From: Megamerina dolium
Lineage: Eukaryota; Arthropoda; Insecta; Diptera; Megamerinidae
Length of the DNA stretch: 64,000 nt
Assembly (NCBI GenBank): GCA_963854835.1
Contig: OY978525.1
Location: forward strand, 29,721,253 to 29,785,252
Direction of reading: 5' to 3'
Within the stretch, counting starts at the first letter, position 1. Each line of letters begins with the position of its first letter. A program made the position numbers and the translations under genes. The notes under the pieces are model-generated. The model saw nothing but the letters and a program-made list of their open reading frames with translations. It was not told the DNA's origin and made no database searches. Below are positions 21,661 through 32,572 of the stretch, piece by piece.

Positions 21661-22008
21661 GTGGTCTGGTGGTGTTTTCGCAAGGTAAAGTGTCTAACTG
21701 CCTCAACCGGGTGGGGCTAGCGCAATCCTTGTTGAACTCATCGCAAGTCAACTCACTGGCTGTCATGTAGTTTGATCTGAGCGCTATGTGATGATACCTT
21801 TATTTGTTAATGAGGGGTAGTCATATAGCTTGCTCTGATTACTATGTGATGGCGCTTTCATTATTATTAATGGGGACCCTCCATGTGGCGACCACCGGGC
21901 AACGTCTTCCTGGCACCCGCTGGGAGGCGGCTGAAGTGAGTGGCGAAAATCTCCTCGGTTAGAGGTTGTGCGTTGGGTTTGGAACCCACCACATAAAAAA
22001 ACCCCCCA
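21661..22008 (+). promoter_or_regulatory. 5' untranslated/internal promoter region of the RTE element
   Basis: A non-coding leader between the target-site duplication and the first ATG. It contains repeated TCATGTAGTTTGATCTGA / TCATATAGCTTGCTCTGA phrases, each followed by CTATGTGATG, and GAGGTTGTGCGTTGGGTTTG. The element at 61.26 kb keeps the same leader. A promoter role is inferred from how LINEs work. No TATA box is apparent. Confidence 0.5.
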
Positions 22009-23283
22009 ATGAAAAAAACAAATATGCCTCGGATAAGGACTACCGCTTTTGTTGATGACCCCCGCAAACGAAAAAAGGACAACGATTTACGGATATGCAC
22101 CTGGAATGTCCGCTCCCTTTATAGGGAGGGTGCCTCTATCCAGCTGGTTGATGTCCTCGAAAAATACAGAGCTGACATCACCGCTCTCCAGGAAATGCGA
22201 TGGACAGGACAGGGCTGCTCCAAAAGAGCGTCCTGTGACATCTACTACAGTTGCCATGCTGAAAGGCACGAATTAGTATGTGGATTTTTGGTCAGCAAGA
22301 GACTACGACATCTTGTCTCACAGTTCACGCCTGTGAACGAACGGCTGGCCACAATCCGCATCAAGGCAATATTTTTCAACATCAGCTTTATATGTGCCCA
22401 CGCTCCGACGGATGAGAAGGACAATGTGACCAAGGAGAGCTTCTTTCAGCGCCTCGAAGAAGCTTATGACCGCTGCCCCCGCCACGATATCAAAATCGTG
22501 CTTGGCGACTTTAATGCCAGGGTGGGCAAGGAAGGTATATTTAATCCAAATGTCGGAAAATTCTGCCTCCACCAGAACACCTCCGATAACGGAATGAGGC
22601 TGATCGACTTCGCCGCAGCACGAAACATGGTAATTGGTGGTACCAGATTCCAGCATCTCGACATCCATAAAGCGACATGGCTGTCTCCAGATCAACGTAC
22701 AAGAAACCAAATTGATCATGTGGTGATTGACGGATGGCATGCTTCCAGTGTGATGGACGTGAAATCGATCCGTGGTGCCAACATCGACTCGGATCACTAC
22801 CTTGTTGCAGCTAAGGTGCGCACACGCCTATGTGTCGCAAATAACAAGAGAAGTCCCACACAGAGAAAGCTCGACGTCAGTAAGCTGCGATCACCAGAGA
22901 CAGCAGATGCATTTTCCACTCGACTATCGGATCTGCTTATGCAGAACACTCCTCCACTTGATGATACATGCGCACGGTGGACACATATATCCCACTCCAT
23001 GACTACTGCTGCCGAGGAGGTAATCGGTTACTACCGGCCTCTGAGGAATGAGTGGTATGATCAGGAGTGTCGCGACGCTACCGCAGAGAAAGACGCCGCC
23101 TACAGAAAAATCCTGCGTGCAGGCGCAACGCGAGCTGTTAAGGAGCGGTACAGAGAGAAAAAGAGTGCAGAGAGACGTCTTTTCAGGCGCAAGAAGAGGG
23201 AGTTGGAAAGACGCGAGTGTGAGGAGATAGAGATGTGTACCTACAAGAATGAAAAAAATTCTTTGAAAAGATCAAGCGCCTGA
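22009..23283 (+). CDS. RTE endonuclease domain and linker (first frame)
   Basis: 424 residues. The APE-type endonuclease fills about residues 25-270: LRICTWNVRS (Asn at 33), TALQEMRW (Glu at 62), VLGDFNARVG (Asp167, Asn169), RNQIDHVVIDG, and SDHYLVAAK (Ser261, Asp262, His263). These are the catalytic residues expected for target-site nicking. A charged linker follows (RSPETADAFSTRLSDLL, EWYDQECRDATAEKDAAYR, RRLFRRKKRELERRECEE). The frame ends after an A7 tract at 23,252-23,258, which in-frame reads gaA AAA AAT. Slipping back one base there joins it to the reverse transcriptase frame. I chose the ATG at 22,009; another in-frame ATG follows at codon 6. Confidence 0.88.
   Translation: MKKTNMPRIRTTAFVDDPRKRKKDNDLRICTWNVRSLYREGASIQLVDVLEKYRADITALQEMRWTGQGCSKRASCDIYYSCHAERHELVCGFLVSKRLRHLVSQFTPVNERLATIRIKAIFFNISFICAHAPTDEKDNVTKESFFQRLEEAYDRCPRHDIKIVLGDFNARVGKEGIFNPNVGKFCLHQNTSDNGMRLIDFAAARNMVIGGTRFQHLDIHKATWLSPDQRTRNQIDHVVIDGWHASSVMDVKSIRGANIDSDHYLVAAKVRTRLCVANNKRSPTQRKLDVSKLRSPETADAFSTRLSDLLMQNTPPLDDTCARWTHISHSMTTAAEEVIGYYRPLRNEWYDQECRDATAEKDAAYRKILRAGATRAVKERYREKKSAERRLFRRKKRELERRECEEIEMCTYKNEKNSLKRSSA
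23252..23259 (+). other. Candidate -1 frameshift site (A AAA AAT)
   Basis: The heptamer occupies 23,253-23,259, in the correct phase (X XXY YYZ) relative to the upstream frame, and a -1 slip enters the uninterrupted reverse transcriptase frame. The same tract, in the same phase, is in the copy on the minus strand at 5628-5634. Whether it is a working site or an inherited indel is open. I did not establish a downstream pseudoknot. Confidence 0.4.
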
Positions 23284-24212
23284 GTGGAGGTTTAAATCCT
23301 GGAGCCTCTTCTTGTCGTGATGGAAATGGGAATCTGGTTACGGATGTCCAGAGTGTACTGAGCCTATGGAGGGAACACTTCTCCACGTTACTGAATGGCG
23401 ATGCTACGAACAATTCCGCCAGTGGAGGAGATTGCCTGATAACCCCAATTACAGATGATGGTGTTGATATTCCACCACCCGACTATGACGAGGTTGAAAC
23501 GGCCATTTTAAGGCTGAAGAACAACAAAGCTGCAGGTGCTGATGGCCTGCCTGCCGAGTTGTTTAAGACCGGAGACGATGAGCTGCTCACTCGCATGCAC
23601 CAGCTCATAAGCAGAATATGGTCGGATGAAAGCATGCCTGATGATTGGAGGCTCAGTGTTCTCTGTCCTGTACATAAAAAAGGAGACCCCACAATTTGCG
23701 CCAACTACCGTGGAATAAGTCTCCTGAGCATCGCATACAAGGTTCTATCGAGCGTACTGTGTGAAAGGTTGAAGCCTATGCTCAGCAACCTGATTGGACC
23801 TTATCAGTGTGGCTTCAGACCTGGTAAATCCACCATCGACCAGATTTTCACACTGCGCCAAATCCTGGAGAAGACCCAAGAAAAACAGATCGACACACAC
23901 CACCTATTTGTTGATTATAAAGCCGCTTTCGACAGTCCGGTAAGGGATTACCTCTACGCAACAATGTCTGAGTTCGGTATTCCTGCAAAGCTCATTCGAC
24001 TTTGTAGAATGACACTGCATAGCTCCCGTTGTGCTGTGAAAATTGGGAAGGACCTCTCCGCACCGTTTAATACCGAACGGGGTTTCAGACAAGGTGATTC
24101 GTTATCGTGCGACTTCATCAATCTTATTATGGAGAAAATAATACGAGCTGCTGATCTACGACATAATGGCACTATCTTCAACAAAAGTGTCATGCTGTTA
24201 GCTTTGAAGTAG
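23259..24212 (+). pseudogene. RTE reverse transcriptase with the YADD active site deleted
   Basis: In the -1 frame after the A7 tract, the protein runs FFEKIKRLSGG, NNKAAGADGLPAELF, CPVHKKGDPTICANYRGISL, QCGFRPGKSTIDQIFTLRQI, motif A FVDYKAAFDS and motif B GFRQGDSLSCDF. It then breaks at VMLLA. The 3.9-6.1 kb copy continues there with YADDIDIIG, but here sequence jumps to FEVVKDFVYLG. About 185 bp are missing, including motif C, with a short GC repeat at the join. The copy is therefore certainly inactive, though its ends are perfect. Confidence 0.9.
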
Positions 24213-24799
24213 TAAAGGACTTTGTCTACCTTGGAACCAGCATTAACAGCAGTAATGACGTCAGCTTGGAGATCATGCGTAGGATAACTCTTGCTAACAG
24301 GTGTTACTTTGGGCTGAGTAAGCAATTGAGAAGTCGAGCCCTCTCTCGAAGAACGAAAACTACACTCTACAAGTCTCTCATCATGCCTGTCCTAACATAT
24401 GGCGCTGAATCCTGGACAATTTCCACCTTGGATGAGCGAATGCTTGGAGTTTTCGAGAGAAAAGTCCTACGCAAGATCTTTGGACCTGTTTGCGTTGGTG
24501 GCGAGTACCGAATAAGGTACAACCATGAGCTGTACGAGCTGTATGCCGATATTGACATAGTAAAGCGCATCAAAATCCAGCGGCTGCGCTGGCTAGGTCA
24601 TGTCGAGCGAATGGAAGAACACGCTCCAGTTATGAAGGTGTTATATTCGGAACCCGCTTTAGGACGGCGCAGAAGAGGAAGACCAAACCTCCGGTGGAAA
24701 GACCAAGTACTGGAGAACCTGACGGCGGTTGGAATTTCTAACTGGCGCCAGCTAGCGAAGAACAGAGATGGCTGGCGAAGCATGTTATTTTCGGCCTAA
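24203..24799 (+). pseudogene. RTE reverse transcriptase, C-terminal region
   Basis: The frame that follows the deletion, about 199 codons: FEVVKDFVYLGTSINSSND, EIMRRITLANRCYFGLSKQL, YKSLIMPVLTYGAESWTIST, GPVCVGGEYRIRYNHELYEL, HVERMEEHAP, GRPNLRWKDQVLENLTAVG and a WRSMLFSA terminus. Undamaged in itself. It gives the reference for the C-terminal pieces at 3.9, 9.2, 48.4, 56.0 and 58.2 kb. Confidence 0.87.
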
Positions 24800-24851
24800 A
24801 TCGATATTCGGTTGTTATGGCCACATAAGTAAGTAGTAAGATAGCTTAATG

Positions 24852-25299
24852 AACAGACAAACATTGTGTATTAATACTAAGTAGGTCAAAAGTAATGCTT
24901 TGAGACATTTTTTTTTATCACCGTAGCCTCGATGGTAATAGATCTGATAGTAAATAAATGACATCGATAGATTCAATCGACTTTTTATTGAATAAGAAAT
25001 ATATAAATGATTTTTTTCCACTCTTTGATGGTAACATGTGTAATCTGTCCAATCATTCGTGCATATTTATGCAAGGACAACAGAATGATTTATATAAATA
25101 ATGTTAATTTTATACGCAGCCATATGTTGCACAAAGAAAAATTTCAATTAATAAAGACAATAAAGATGAAAAAGAAATTTCGTAAATAAAAAAAAAAAAC
25201 GTAATAAGAATCGGTGATAATTACATTAAATACTACAAATGCTGTTTTGTTTTTTGCAGCATATTGTTACTATTGGTATTCTAATGAGGTGTATTTATG

Positions 25300-25360
<61 letters not shown>

Positions 25361-26490
25361 GGTATGTATTTGCACGCGCATTCTGATATGAAATCAGAAA
25401 AAAAATAAGTCACTCTTTGTAATATCTAATTTCAAAAGGCAAATTTTCATAACGCACTGCTAAAAGAAATATCCTTTTTTAATTTAATTTTGATTTTTCT
25501 TTTTAATTTTGTTTAGACTGGAAACACAATACAACAACAAAGACCTATTTGAGGAAGGTATGTATATAAATTTCGTTGACAAAAATTCAGATCATGATAA
25601 CAAATATAAGAAATGTGGAAAAAAAAGGAGAAGTATCTAAGTTGTAAAGCAAATTCTAAATGCTTTGATGTGAATAAAAATATAAAAAAATAAAACATTA
25701 AAATACAAATATTTATTAAATTCATAATGTTGATAATAATAAACCAAAAGAGGCCTAATGTAAAAAAATGTCTGCAAGTTGAAAAAAAAAATGGTTTTGT
25801 ATATGCCCACATATGTGTAAGGCCTTTATGTTAAGTACAAGCATTTTAAATGAGTTGAATCAGATGAAAATTGAGATGAAATTGAATTGTATTGCAAAAT
25901 GGAATTGTCAGTAAAAAAACACGAAATATACAATACATGTAGATAATACAATATATATGTAATATGAATACACATGCATATATGTACAATCCATGTACAC
26001 TTAAAAAAGAAAAGCCATTTTTCTGTTCAGTACAATAGTATGGTATGTACGTGCATTTCTGAATTTAGTGGGTGTATATGTTGCGAGTGCATGTATACAT
26101 AAAAATACATACGTGGGGGGATGTATTTGCTTATTTATTTAGTTGTAATTGAATATAGGCAATGGTACATATGAACGCATATATAAATACACGTTGTGTA
26201 TCAAAAGTTCCCGAACTGTTGATCAGTGGGCATACATACCGTAGCGGCACCATATTACTGATATAGTCTATTTTGGAGACTTTGATTTCTTAAGGTAGCT
26301 TTAATTCGGCTCTTTGTTGCATTGTTTCTGGGTCATACTGGAAGTACCACGTTCCACTACATATGGCCTTGATATGTATTTGATACAATTTTGATCACAA
26401 CGGTCAACTCTGATGAGTTTTTTCGTATGATCAACGATCAAAATGTAGAAAGGAGTTATTGCTGGTATTCCCAAGTCCTTCTTGAATGTA
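24852..26490. other. A+T-rich DNA without recognisable genes
   Basis: No supported gene. Contains a TA microsatellite (listed separately). A phrase TATCAAAAGTTCCCGAACTG at about 26,197 looks like the end of a mariner-type element, but I could not find a partner or a transposase. Confidence 0.45.
25303..25357. repeat. (TA)n microsatellite
   Basis: About 27 uninterrupted AT units. Confidence 0.97.
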
Positions 26491-26494
26491 ATAA

Positions 26495-26790
26495 TAGGGT
26501 ATTTTAACGAGAGGTGTCATTTGAAATGTCACATTACTTTTTCGCAAAGTACAACTGTCATTCGTTGACATTTGACAAAGAAGAACTAGAGATATTCAGA
26601 TATGAATGAGATACACGATCGCACAACGCATTGAAATAGTATAGAAAGAAGATCGTGATTTCTCAAACAAAATTATTCAGATTGATGAGCCTCATTTTCA
26701 TCTGTCTGGGTAAGCAAAACTGTCGCATCTGGGACTACAGAAACCCAAGAGAAATGTAGATTTTGAGGTGACTCATGATCACTTATTAGA
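26495..26790 (+). pseudogene. IS630/Tc1-type transposase scrap, related to the 42-kb element
   Basis: A plus-strand stretch at about 26,680-26,760 translates, with one break, to IIQIDEPHFHLSG and NKQNCRIWDYRNPRE. This corresponds to IVFSDEANFWLNG and NNQNCHIWCEEQPE of the transposase at 42.1-42.4 kb and carries its first catalytic aspartate. Upstream is an AGGGTATTTTAACGAGAGG phrase that could be a decayed inverted repeat. Everything beyond this is lost. Confidence 0.6.
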
Positions 26791-26987
26791 CCTTTCAACG
26801 TTTACTTCAATACCGTCAGTTTTAAGGCAATGCTGAGCTTCTTGATCTTCAAAGTCCTATCTGCCGCGTTGAAGTTGATATAATTAATAATACGGGATAA
26901 ACAATAATTAGAAAAAAATTGTTTAAGCTATTTGTACTTCTCGAATAATGTTTAAATAATAATTTTTTATTTTCTCATTGCTTGTCG

Positions 26988-27240
26988 TTGAAGAAATGAC
27001 GCTTCTAAAGTGCTCTGTTAAAGAAATGACGCGTGCAAAGTGTTTTTCATTGAAGAAATGAACCTTACAAAATGCTTTGTTGAAGCAATGACGCTTTCAA
27101 AATGCTTTGCTGGAAAAATAACGCTTTGGAAAGTGGTTTATTAAAGAAATGATGCTTGCAAAATGGTTTCTTGAAGAAATGACGCTTGCATAGTACTTTG
27201 TTGAAAAAACCACGCTTGCAAAGCGCTTTGTTGAAGCATA
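26988..27240. repeat. 30-bp minisatellite, about 8 units
   Basis: Eight head-to-tail units close to TTGAAGAAATGACGCTTGCA plus AAGTGCTTTG. Six are 30 bp long, one 31 and one 32, and the units differ by several substitutions. Because 30 is a multiple of three, the minus strand stays open through part of it and encodes a ten-residue repeat (QSTMQASFLQ-like) in the 84-codon frame at 27,395-27,141. Two units are out of register by 1-2 bp, so I do not call this a gene. Confidence 0.88.
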
Positions 27241-27395
27241 TTCGTAAAGTTGCAGGCTTTAAAATTCACCCATTTGTCAAGGCATGGCGCTACCCTGCAA
27301 GCTGACCGGTGTTCAGTTCGAAGACTTTTAAAACACATTCTTTTTCTCTGACGATTCGTACGTATAACATTTTCAAATTGTTTTTCTTTTACCAA

Positions 27396-28280
27396 CGAAA
27401 TTCTCTTGTTGTATTTGTATTATTTTGATTTTTTTTTTGCTTTGATTTTGTTCAATTGCAATTGATTGCCAATGTTGACATATGTGTATTTTACATATAC
27501 TTAAATATGTAAAAAGAAGAAATATTCGTATTTTTTTATTTTTAAATTCGTATACACTTGTACTTAAAGTAAAACGAGAAAAATAACATAAATTATTTTT
27601 CGCTTAGCTTTGCTTTATTTGATTTTTTTTTACAAGTTCCTATTTTACTAGCTTCCGTATGCATTGCCGTAAACAAAACAAGTTAAAAAAATGTGATTTT
27701 CAAGGTGACATTTTGTTTTTAATGCATGCATTTTTGAAAACTCTACATACTTAAGACTATGAAAACAAAATAAATTTCAATTGAAAAACTTAGTAAATAA
27801 TAAATATGCTGCTTATGTAGACATTCTGTCTCGATAGAAAAGGTTTGAATAAATTTGGAAAGATTTCAAATTATGATGCCGACGTGTACTTCTCACTTCT
27901 ACTTTATATTTAACTGTGATAAACTGTGCTAGATTACTCTGTCTTTAACATATTTTTCTCATCGTTGTTACATCTTCTGTCTTCTGTGGTTTCTGGTGGC
28001 CATGAATCAAGTAGATTCTAACCAAGTCCTTCAAAATAACCATTTGTATTTAGGCATTACTGAAACTTGAGAATAATAGGTGGTTCAATAAAGACATAGG
28101 CAAATTTTGAAACTAGCATTTCTAATTTAAATGCGATTGTTTTAATTACCATTCTTCGGTAGAAGTTTGTTAGAATTTGAATCAAATTGACATACAACTT
28201 TATCATGATCATGATCACGATCTCTGGAAGGGATTGCAATTTCGTGTGATAAAAATGGGAGATTTTCTGCATTAAGAGAG
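27396..28280. other. A+T-rich DNA without recognisable genes
   Basis: No supported gene. A short palindromic ATCATGATCATGATCACGAT run is at about 28,202. Confidence 0.45.
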
Positions 28281-28284
28281 ATCA

Positions 28285-29720
28285 TTGAAAAATGGATTAC
28301 TGAGTGTGCCAAAAGCGATTCAGAGCATTACCTTGTTGGAGCTAAGGTGCGGACACGTTTAGGTGTCGTAAAGAAGAAATGAAGTCCCACACAGAGAAAG
28401 CTTGATGTCAGTAAGCTACAATCACTAGAGATGGAAAATGTATTTACCACTTGATTATCGGATCTGCTTATGCAGAACACTCCCCCTCTTGATGATACAT
28501 GCGCTCGATGGATATATATATTCCATTCCATGACTACTGCTGCCAAGGAGGTATTCGGTTTCTACCGGCCTCTGAGAAATGAGTGGTATGGTCAGGAGTG
28601 TCGCGACTTACCGCAGGGAAAGACGTCGCCTACAGAAAAACCCTACAGAAAGACGTGAGCTGTTAAGGAACGGTACAGGGAGAGGAGGAGCGCGGAGAGA
28701 TGCATTTTCTGGCGTAAGAGAAGAGAGCATGTAAGACGCAAGTATAAGGAGATAGAGATGAGTAGAAACTGGAATAATACTCAAAAATTCTTCGAGAAGA
28801 TAAAGCCGCTGAGATGAGCCGCTCACCATCACGCATCAGCTCATAAGCAGAATATGGTAGGATGAAAGCATGCCTGATGATTGGAGGCTCAGTGTCCTGT
28901 ACATAAAAATTGAGACCCCACAATTTGCGCAATCTACCATGGTCTTTTTAGCATCTCATACAAGATCCTATCGAGCGTATTGGGTGATAGATTGAAGCCT
29001 TGCTTAACAACCTTAGCTCTTATCAGCGTGGCTCCAGACCTGGTAAATCCACCATCGACCAGATTTTCACACTGCGCCAAATCTTGGAGAAGACTCAAGA
29101 AAAACAGATCGACACATTAAGTGATTATTAAGTGTTGATTATTAAGCCGCTTTTGACATCATAATGACACTCTCTTCAACAAAAGTGTTATGCTGTTGGC
29201 GCATGCCGATGACATTGTCATAATCTGCATGAATACGAGACCAGTCAATGCAGCATTCTCAGAGTTTGAAAGATAGTTGCGTCGAATAGGTCTTACTGTA
29301 AACGGAGGTAAGGCGAAGTGTCTAGCGTCAACAAACAACAGTCTCGCCATCTTCGACAGCTCGTCACTGTTGATAAATACGCTTTTGAAGTTGTGAAGAA
29401 CTTTATCTATCTTGGAACCAGCATTAAAATCAGTAATGACTTCAGCCGGAAGATATTGTGAAGGACCATTCTAGCAAGAGTCATCCTTTGCTACTTTGGG
29501 CTAAGTAAGCAATTGAGAAATCGGATCCTCTCTCGAGAAACGAAACCCACACTCTACAAGTCTCTGATCATGCCTATACTTACATATGGCGCCGAAGCTT
29601 GGCCAATTTCCATCTCAGATGAGAGAGTGCTCGAAGTTTTCGAGTAAAAAGTCCTACGCAAGATCTTTGGACCCATTTGCATTAACTTTGAGTATTGAAT
29701 GAGCTACAACCATGTGCTGC
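28285..29720 (+). mobile_element. RTE-like LINE copy, heavily degraded
   Basis: Nucleotide similarity to the 21.66-24.84 kb element runs from its SDHYLVAAK region (AGCGATTCAGAGCATTACC) through QNTPPLDDTCARW, WYGQECRD and the reverse transcriptase (GKSTIDQIFTLRQI-like at 29,040, a motif C relic near 29,200) to SLIMPILTYGAEAW-like at 29,560-29,600. It stops before the 3' end. Many stops and deletions break it, and motif A is largely lost. At the position of the A7 tract it reads ACTCAAAAATTCTTC, where endonuclease and reverse transcriptase frames meet differently. It is probably an older subfamily. Confidence 0.83.
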
Positions 29721-31805
29721 ATTTTTAAATTAAATTTCTCTAAAATATAAGAAAATATTATAACTATGCCAGCATTGAATAGATTTTTGTAAGAATGCAT
29801 AAAATTAAATTCTACCAGTGTCAAGGGTAGCATAAGAACATGATTATATAGTACTGATTTAAATTTCAAGACAAAGGACATTTGACATTGCAAAAAAAAA
29901 AAAATAATAAATAAATATGCACTGTATAATTTTTTTTTGGAATATTACACCAAACTAGATGTTGTGTTTGACATTTGGATATCTTTTGTTCCTAGAGAAA
30001 ACTTATTACTCATGCAGCAACACGGTTGCGTGCTTTTATTTATATATTCAAAATGAGAGGCTGCCAAAGATGAATAGCTAGCTTTTGGTCTTGCTGTAAA
30101 TGTTGTTTGACAATGGTACGTATGTGTACCTATTCATTTAAGCGTATGCGAAAATATATATATTTAGCATGCATATGTATATGCATATTTATTATTTTTT
30201 ATTTGAATTATAAATTAAAAAATTTCTTCAAAAACTTTAACAAAAACTCTTTACTTATGCATATATACAAAGAGTAGTATGTAAGTTGGTAGGTACCTGT
30301 CGACACGTTTTCTCTGTTGAATTTATGAATTTATTGCTTACCACGTTTATGACTTTGTATGTAATATTACTTATATTATATAGTTTTATGTGTAGTAACC
30401 TTAGTTTTAATGCAGCAAACGTTTATAGTTTCATAAAAATATATGTTCATAATATGTATAAAAAAGAGAAGGACAATGTACGTAGCAGTACCAGATGAAA
30501 AGGGAAATTCTTTAGAAATTTTGTATTGTTAAGGAACTTTCTACAAACCAAAAGTAAAACTACTAAGATGAGGAAAATACTCGTGCTTATGTGTTACAAG
30601 TTTGTTCTCCAATTAGCTAATTCTTTTGAGTTTTCTTAATAAAGAAATAATAAAAATACAACCTTGATAGTACGTTGACTTTTTAGAAACATTAAGTTAA
30701 TTTATAGGTACTGGATTCAAGTGTATAGTAAACTTTAAATAATGATCACCTCATATAATATAGTAAACTATCGTAAGTTATTATACCAATTTTAAAGAAC
30801 TTTTTTTTTAACTTTATATATTTTTGTATTGTGCTTAGTATTTAGGTATACGAGTACCATATTATTTTTCTTGGTAAATATATTGAGATTAAGGTAAATT
30901 CAAAGGTGAAAGATCAATCTCATAGATCATCGATTTTCAGAATATCAAATCTCAAAAAAAAGAATTAATAAATGCTTCGAAATCTCTTTTCAGAAGCTGT
31001 TTTTGACTAAATCTGTCTGCTGACTCTGGATTTGGTCCTAAACAGTTCTTAAGATATTTGACTTCGAAATAAATATCAGATTGTATAAAATTGACTTTTT
31101 CAAATTCTTTAATGATAGCAATTTTGTCTTTATGTTATAATGACTTCCTTCCATCAACCAAATAGATATTCAAGGTATCTTATACACCTTGAAGTTAAAT
31201 TTTTTCTGTGTTCAATTTCATCTATCATGCCATATCCAATTGGTATCCAATTGATCCATATAAATTTAAATTTGATGATAATGCACTAAGTAATACCAAA
31301 AAGTGTTTGACCCAAACATTTTTCGCTCTGGAAAAGTGCTTTATTCTATTCACGTCTGATGCCCTAGTTCTGTTGATAATTTTTTTTTACATCAATCGCA
31401 GAACAAGGCCATAATTAAAAAAAATTTGATGTATCGCTGTTTGATAACTGCAGCAAAATCAAACGATCTAACATTCAAGAACATTTGCTAAGATTAAAAT
31501 AATTGGTATTTGGATGGCGCAAAGTCTAGTGGCTATGGTGGATAAGGCAAAACATCTCATTCAATTTGCAGTTCATGAGTCATCCACCTTCTATGGGGAT
31601 TGATGAGTATTGGCGATGCTCCCGCCAAAAATATATTCAATTCTCTGAGTTGATACTAATGCATATTCGACTCAATTTAAGTGTGGGTTTTCAAAGCATT
31701 TATTACATCGTTATCTACCTCAGTTGGTTTTCCTGAAAGAGGTTGGATCTCGTAGATTTTTTGTTTTGAAAACTACAAAATAGAAAGCTTCATTTTGATT
31801 GAAGT
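29721..31805. other. A+T-rich DNA without recognisable genes
   Basis: No supported gene. Frames at 30,286-30,498 and 31,208-31,414 are short, hydrophobic and without domains. Confidence 0.45.
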
Positions 31806-31809
31806 AATT

Positions 31810-32170
31810 GACGATTTTTAGGAATAGCAATATATGGAGTTATTATACGATTTTCAGATGTTTTTAGGTTATTTTTTGGTGGGAAGTACCTCTAAGGGGG
31901 GATATAAGGGGTAATTACAATATATTAAGAACAAATACTGGGAAATACATTTTCGTCCCTTTGGAAGCGATAACTAGGCAGCTATTATAGATATTGATTG
32001 ATTTGCAGGGTGAGGAGATATAACTAATGAGAGTCGGACTTATATTTTGCTCTCCTAAAGGCGATTGCTGATCAGTTATGATGTTATTTGTTGATTAACA
32101 GCTCTTTTTAGGTTAATATTCTAGGGTAGTCCCCTCCTAGGGCAAAGAGTAAGTATATGTAGTGGAAACG
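31810..32170 (+). repeat. Rep-B dispersed repeat, two units
   Basis: Contains TATGGAGTTATTATACGATT plus TTCAGATG, CCTCTAAGGGGGGATATAAG, AACTAATGAGAGTCGGACTT, TTATTTGTTGATT, CCCCTCCTAGGG and AGAGTAAGTATATG. TAATGAGAGTCG recurs at 57.9 kb, where it stands in the same order. Confidence 0.6.
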
Positions 32171-32228
32171 TTTGGATGGAAAATCAATGGGAATTGATCA
32201 TAAGTTTTATCCCTATAGTATCAACGAG

Positions 32229-32572
32229 TGTGTGCGGTAGCTCAATAGTTAGTATGCTAGCCTTCTAATTTGTACTTCGTGCGTTCAATCCCCGGCTGAA
32301 AAACAACTTTATTGATATTGAAACATTTTTACTTTCGAACGGTGCCTATCTGTCGACAAGTAATTCTAGCGGCAGTAACAATTTGCTTCTAAAAGAGCTC
32401 TGTGACAAAGTTCAGAAAAAGTGATGCCATAAGAAGTCTGCCGTTCACAACCGGCTGATAGAAGAATGTCTCCTCTAATACCAACTAAAATTTAACACGC
32501 CCAGCAGTACTGGAAAAGAAGCTCGTCCAAAGGGCACTTCGAAGTCTATAAGTTCCACACACATAGTAGATT
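32229..32572 (+). mobile_element. tRNA-derived SINE, copy 2
   Basis: The tRNA-like head is at the left: GGTAGCTCAATAGTTAG (A box) and GCGTTCAATCCCCGGCTG (B box), with the anticodon loop again CTTCTAA. The body keeps TTTCGAACGGTGCCTATCTG, GAGCTCTGTGACAAAGTTCA and GAAGAAGCTCG-like phrases in the order of copy 1. It is clearly more diverged, and I found no target-site duplication. Confidence 0.8.

Larger units (their letters stand above)
21661..24837 (+). mobile_element. Full-length RTE-like LINE with perfect 14-bp target-site duplication
   Basis: A 3177-bp element, the size usual for the RTE clade. The 14-bp word AAGATAGCTTAATG stands directly before it (21,647-21,660) and after it (24,838-24,851), so both ends are well defined. 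It has a 5' untranslated region of about 350 bp, an endonuclease frame, a reverse transcriptase in the -1 frame, a C-terminal region, and a 3' end of GGCCACATAAGT plus AAGT-like repeats. A deletion of about 185 bp removes the polymerase active site. Nine other loci in the window belong to this family. Confidence 0.93.

Noticed and set aside
26190..26480. Possible mariner end (TCAAAAGTTCCCGAACTG)
   Set aside because: No partner inverted repeat, and no transposase wording in the adjoining 300 bp on either strand.
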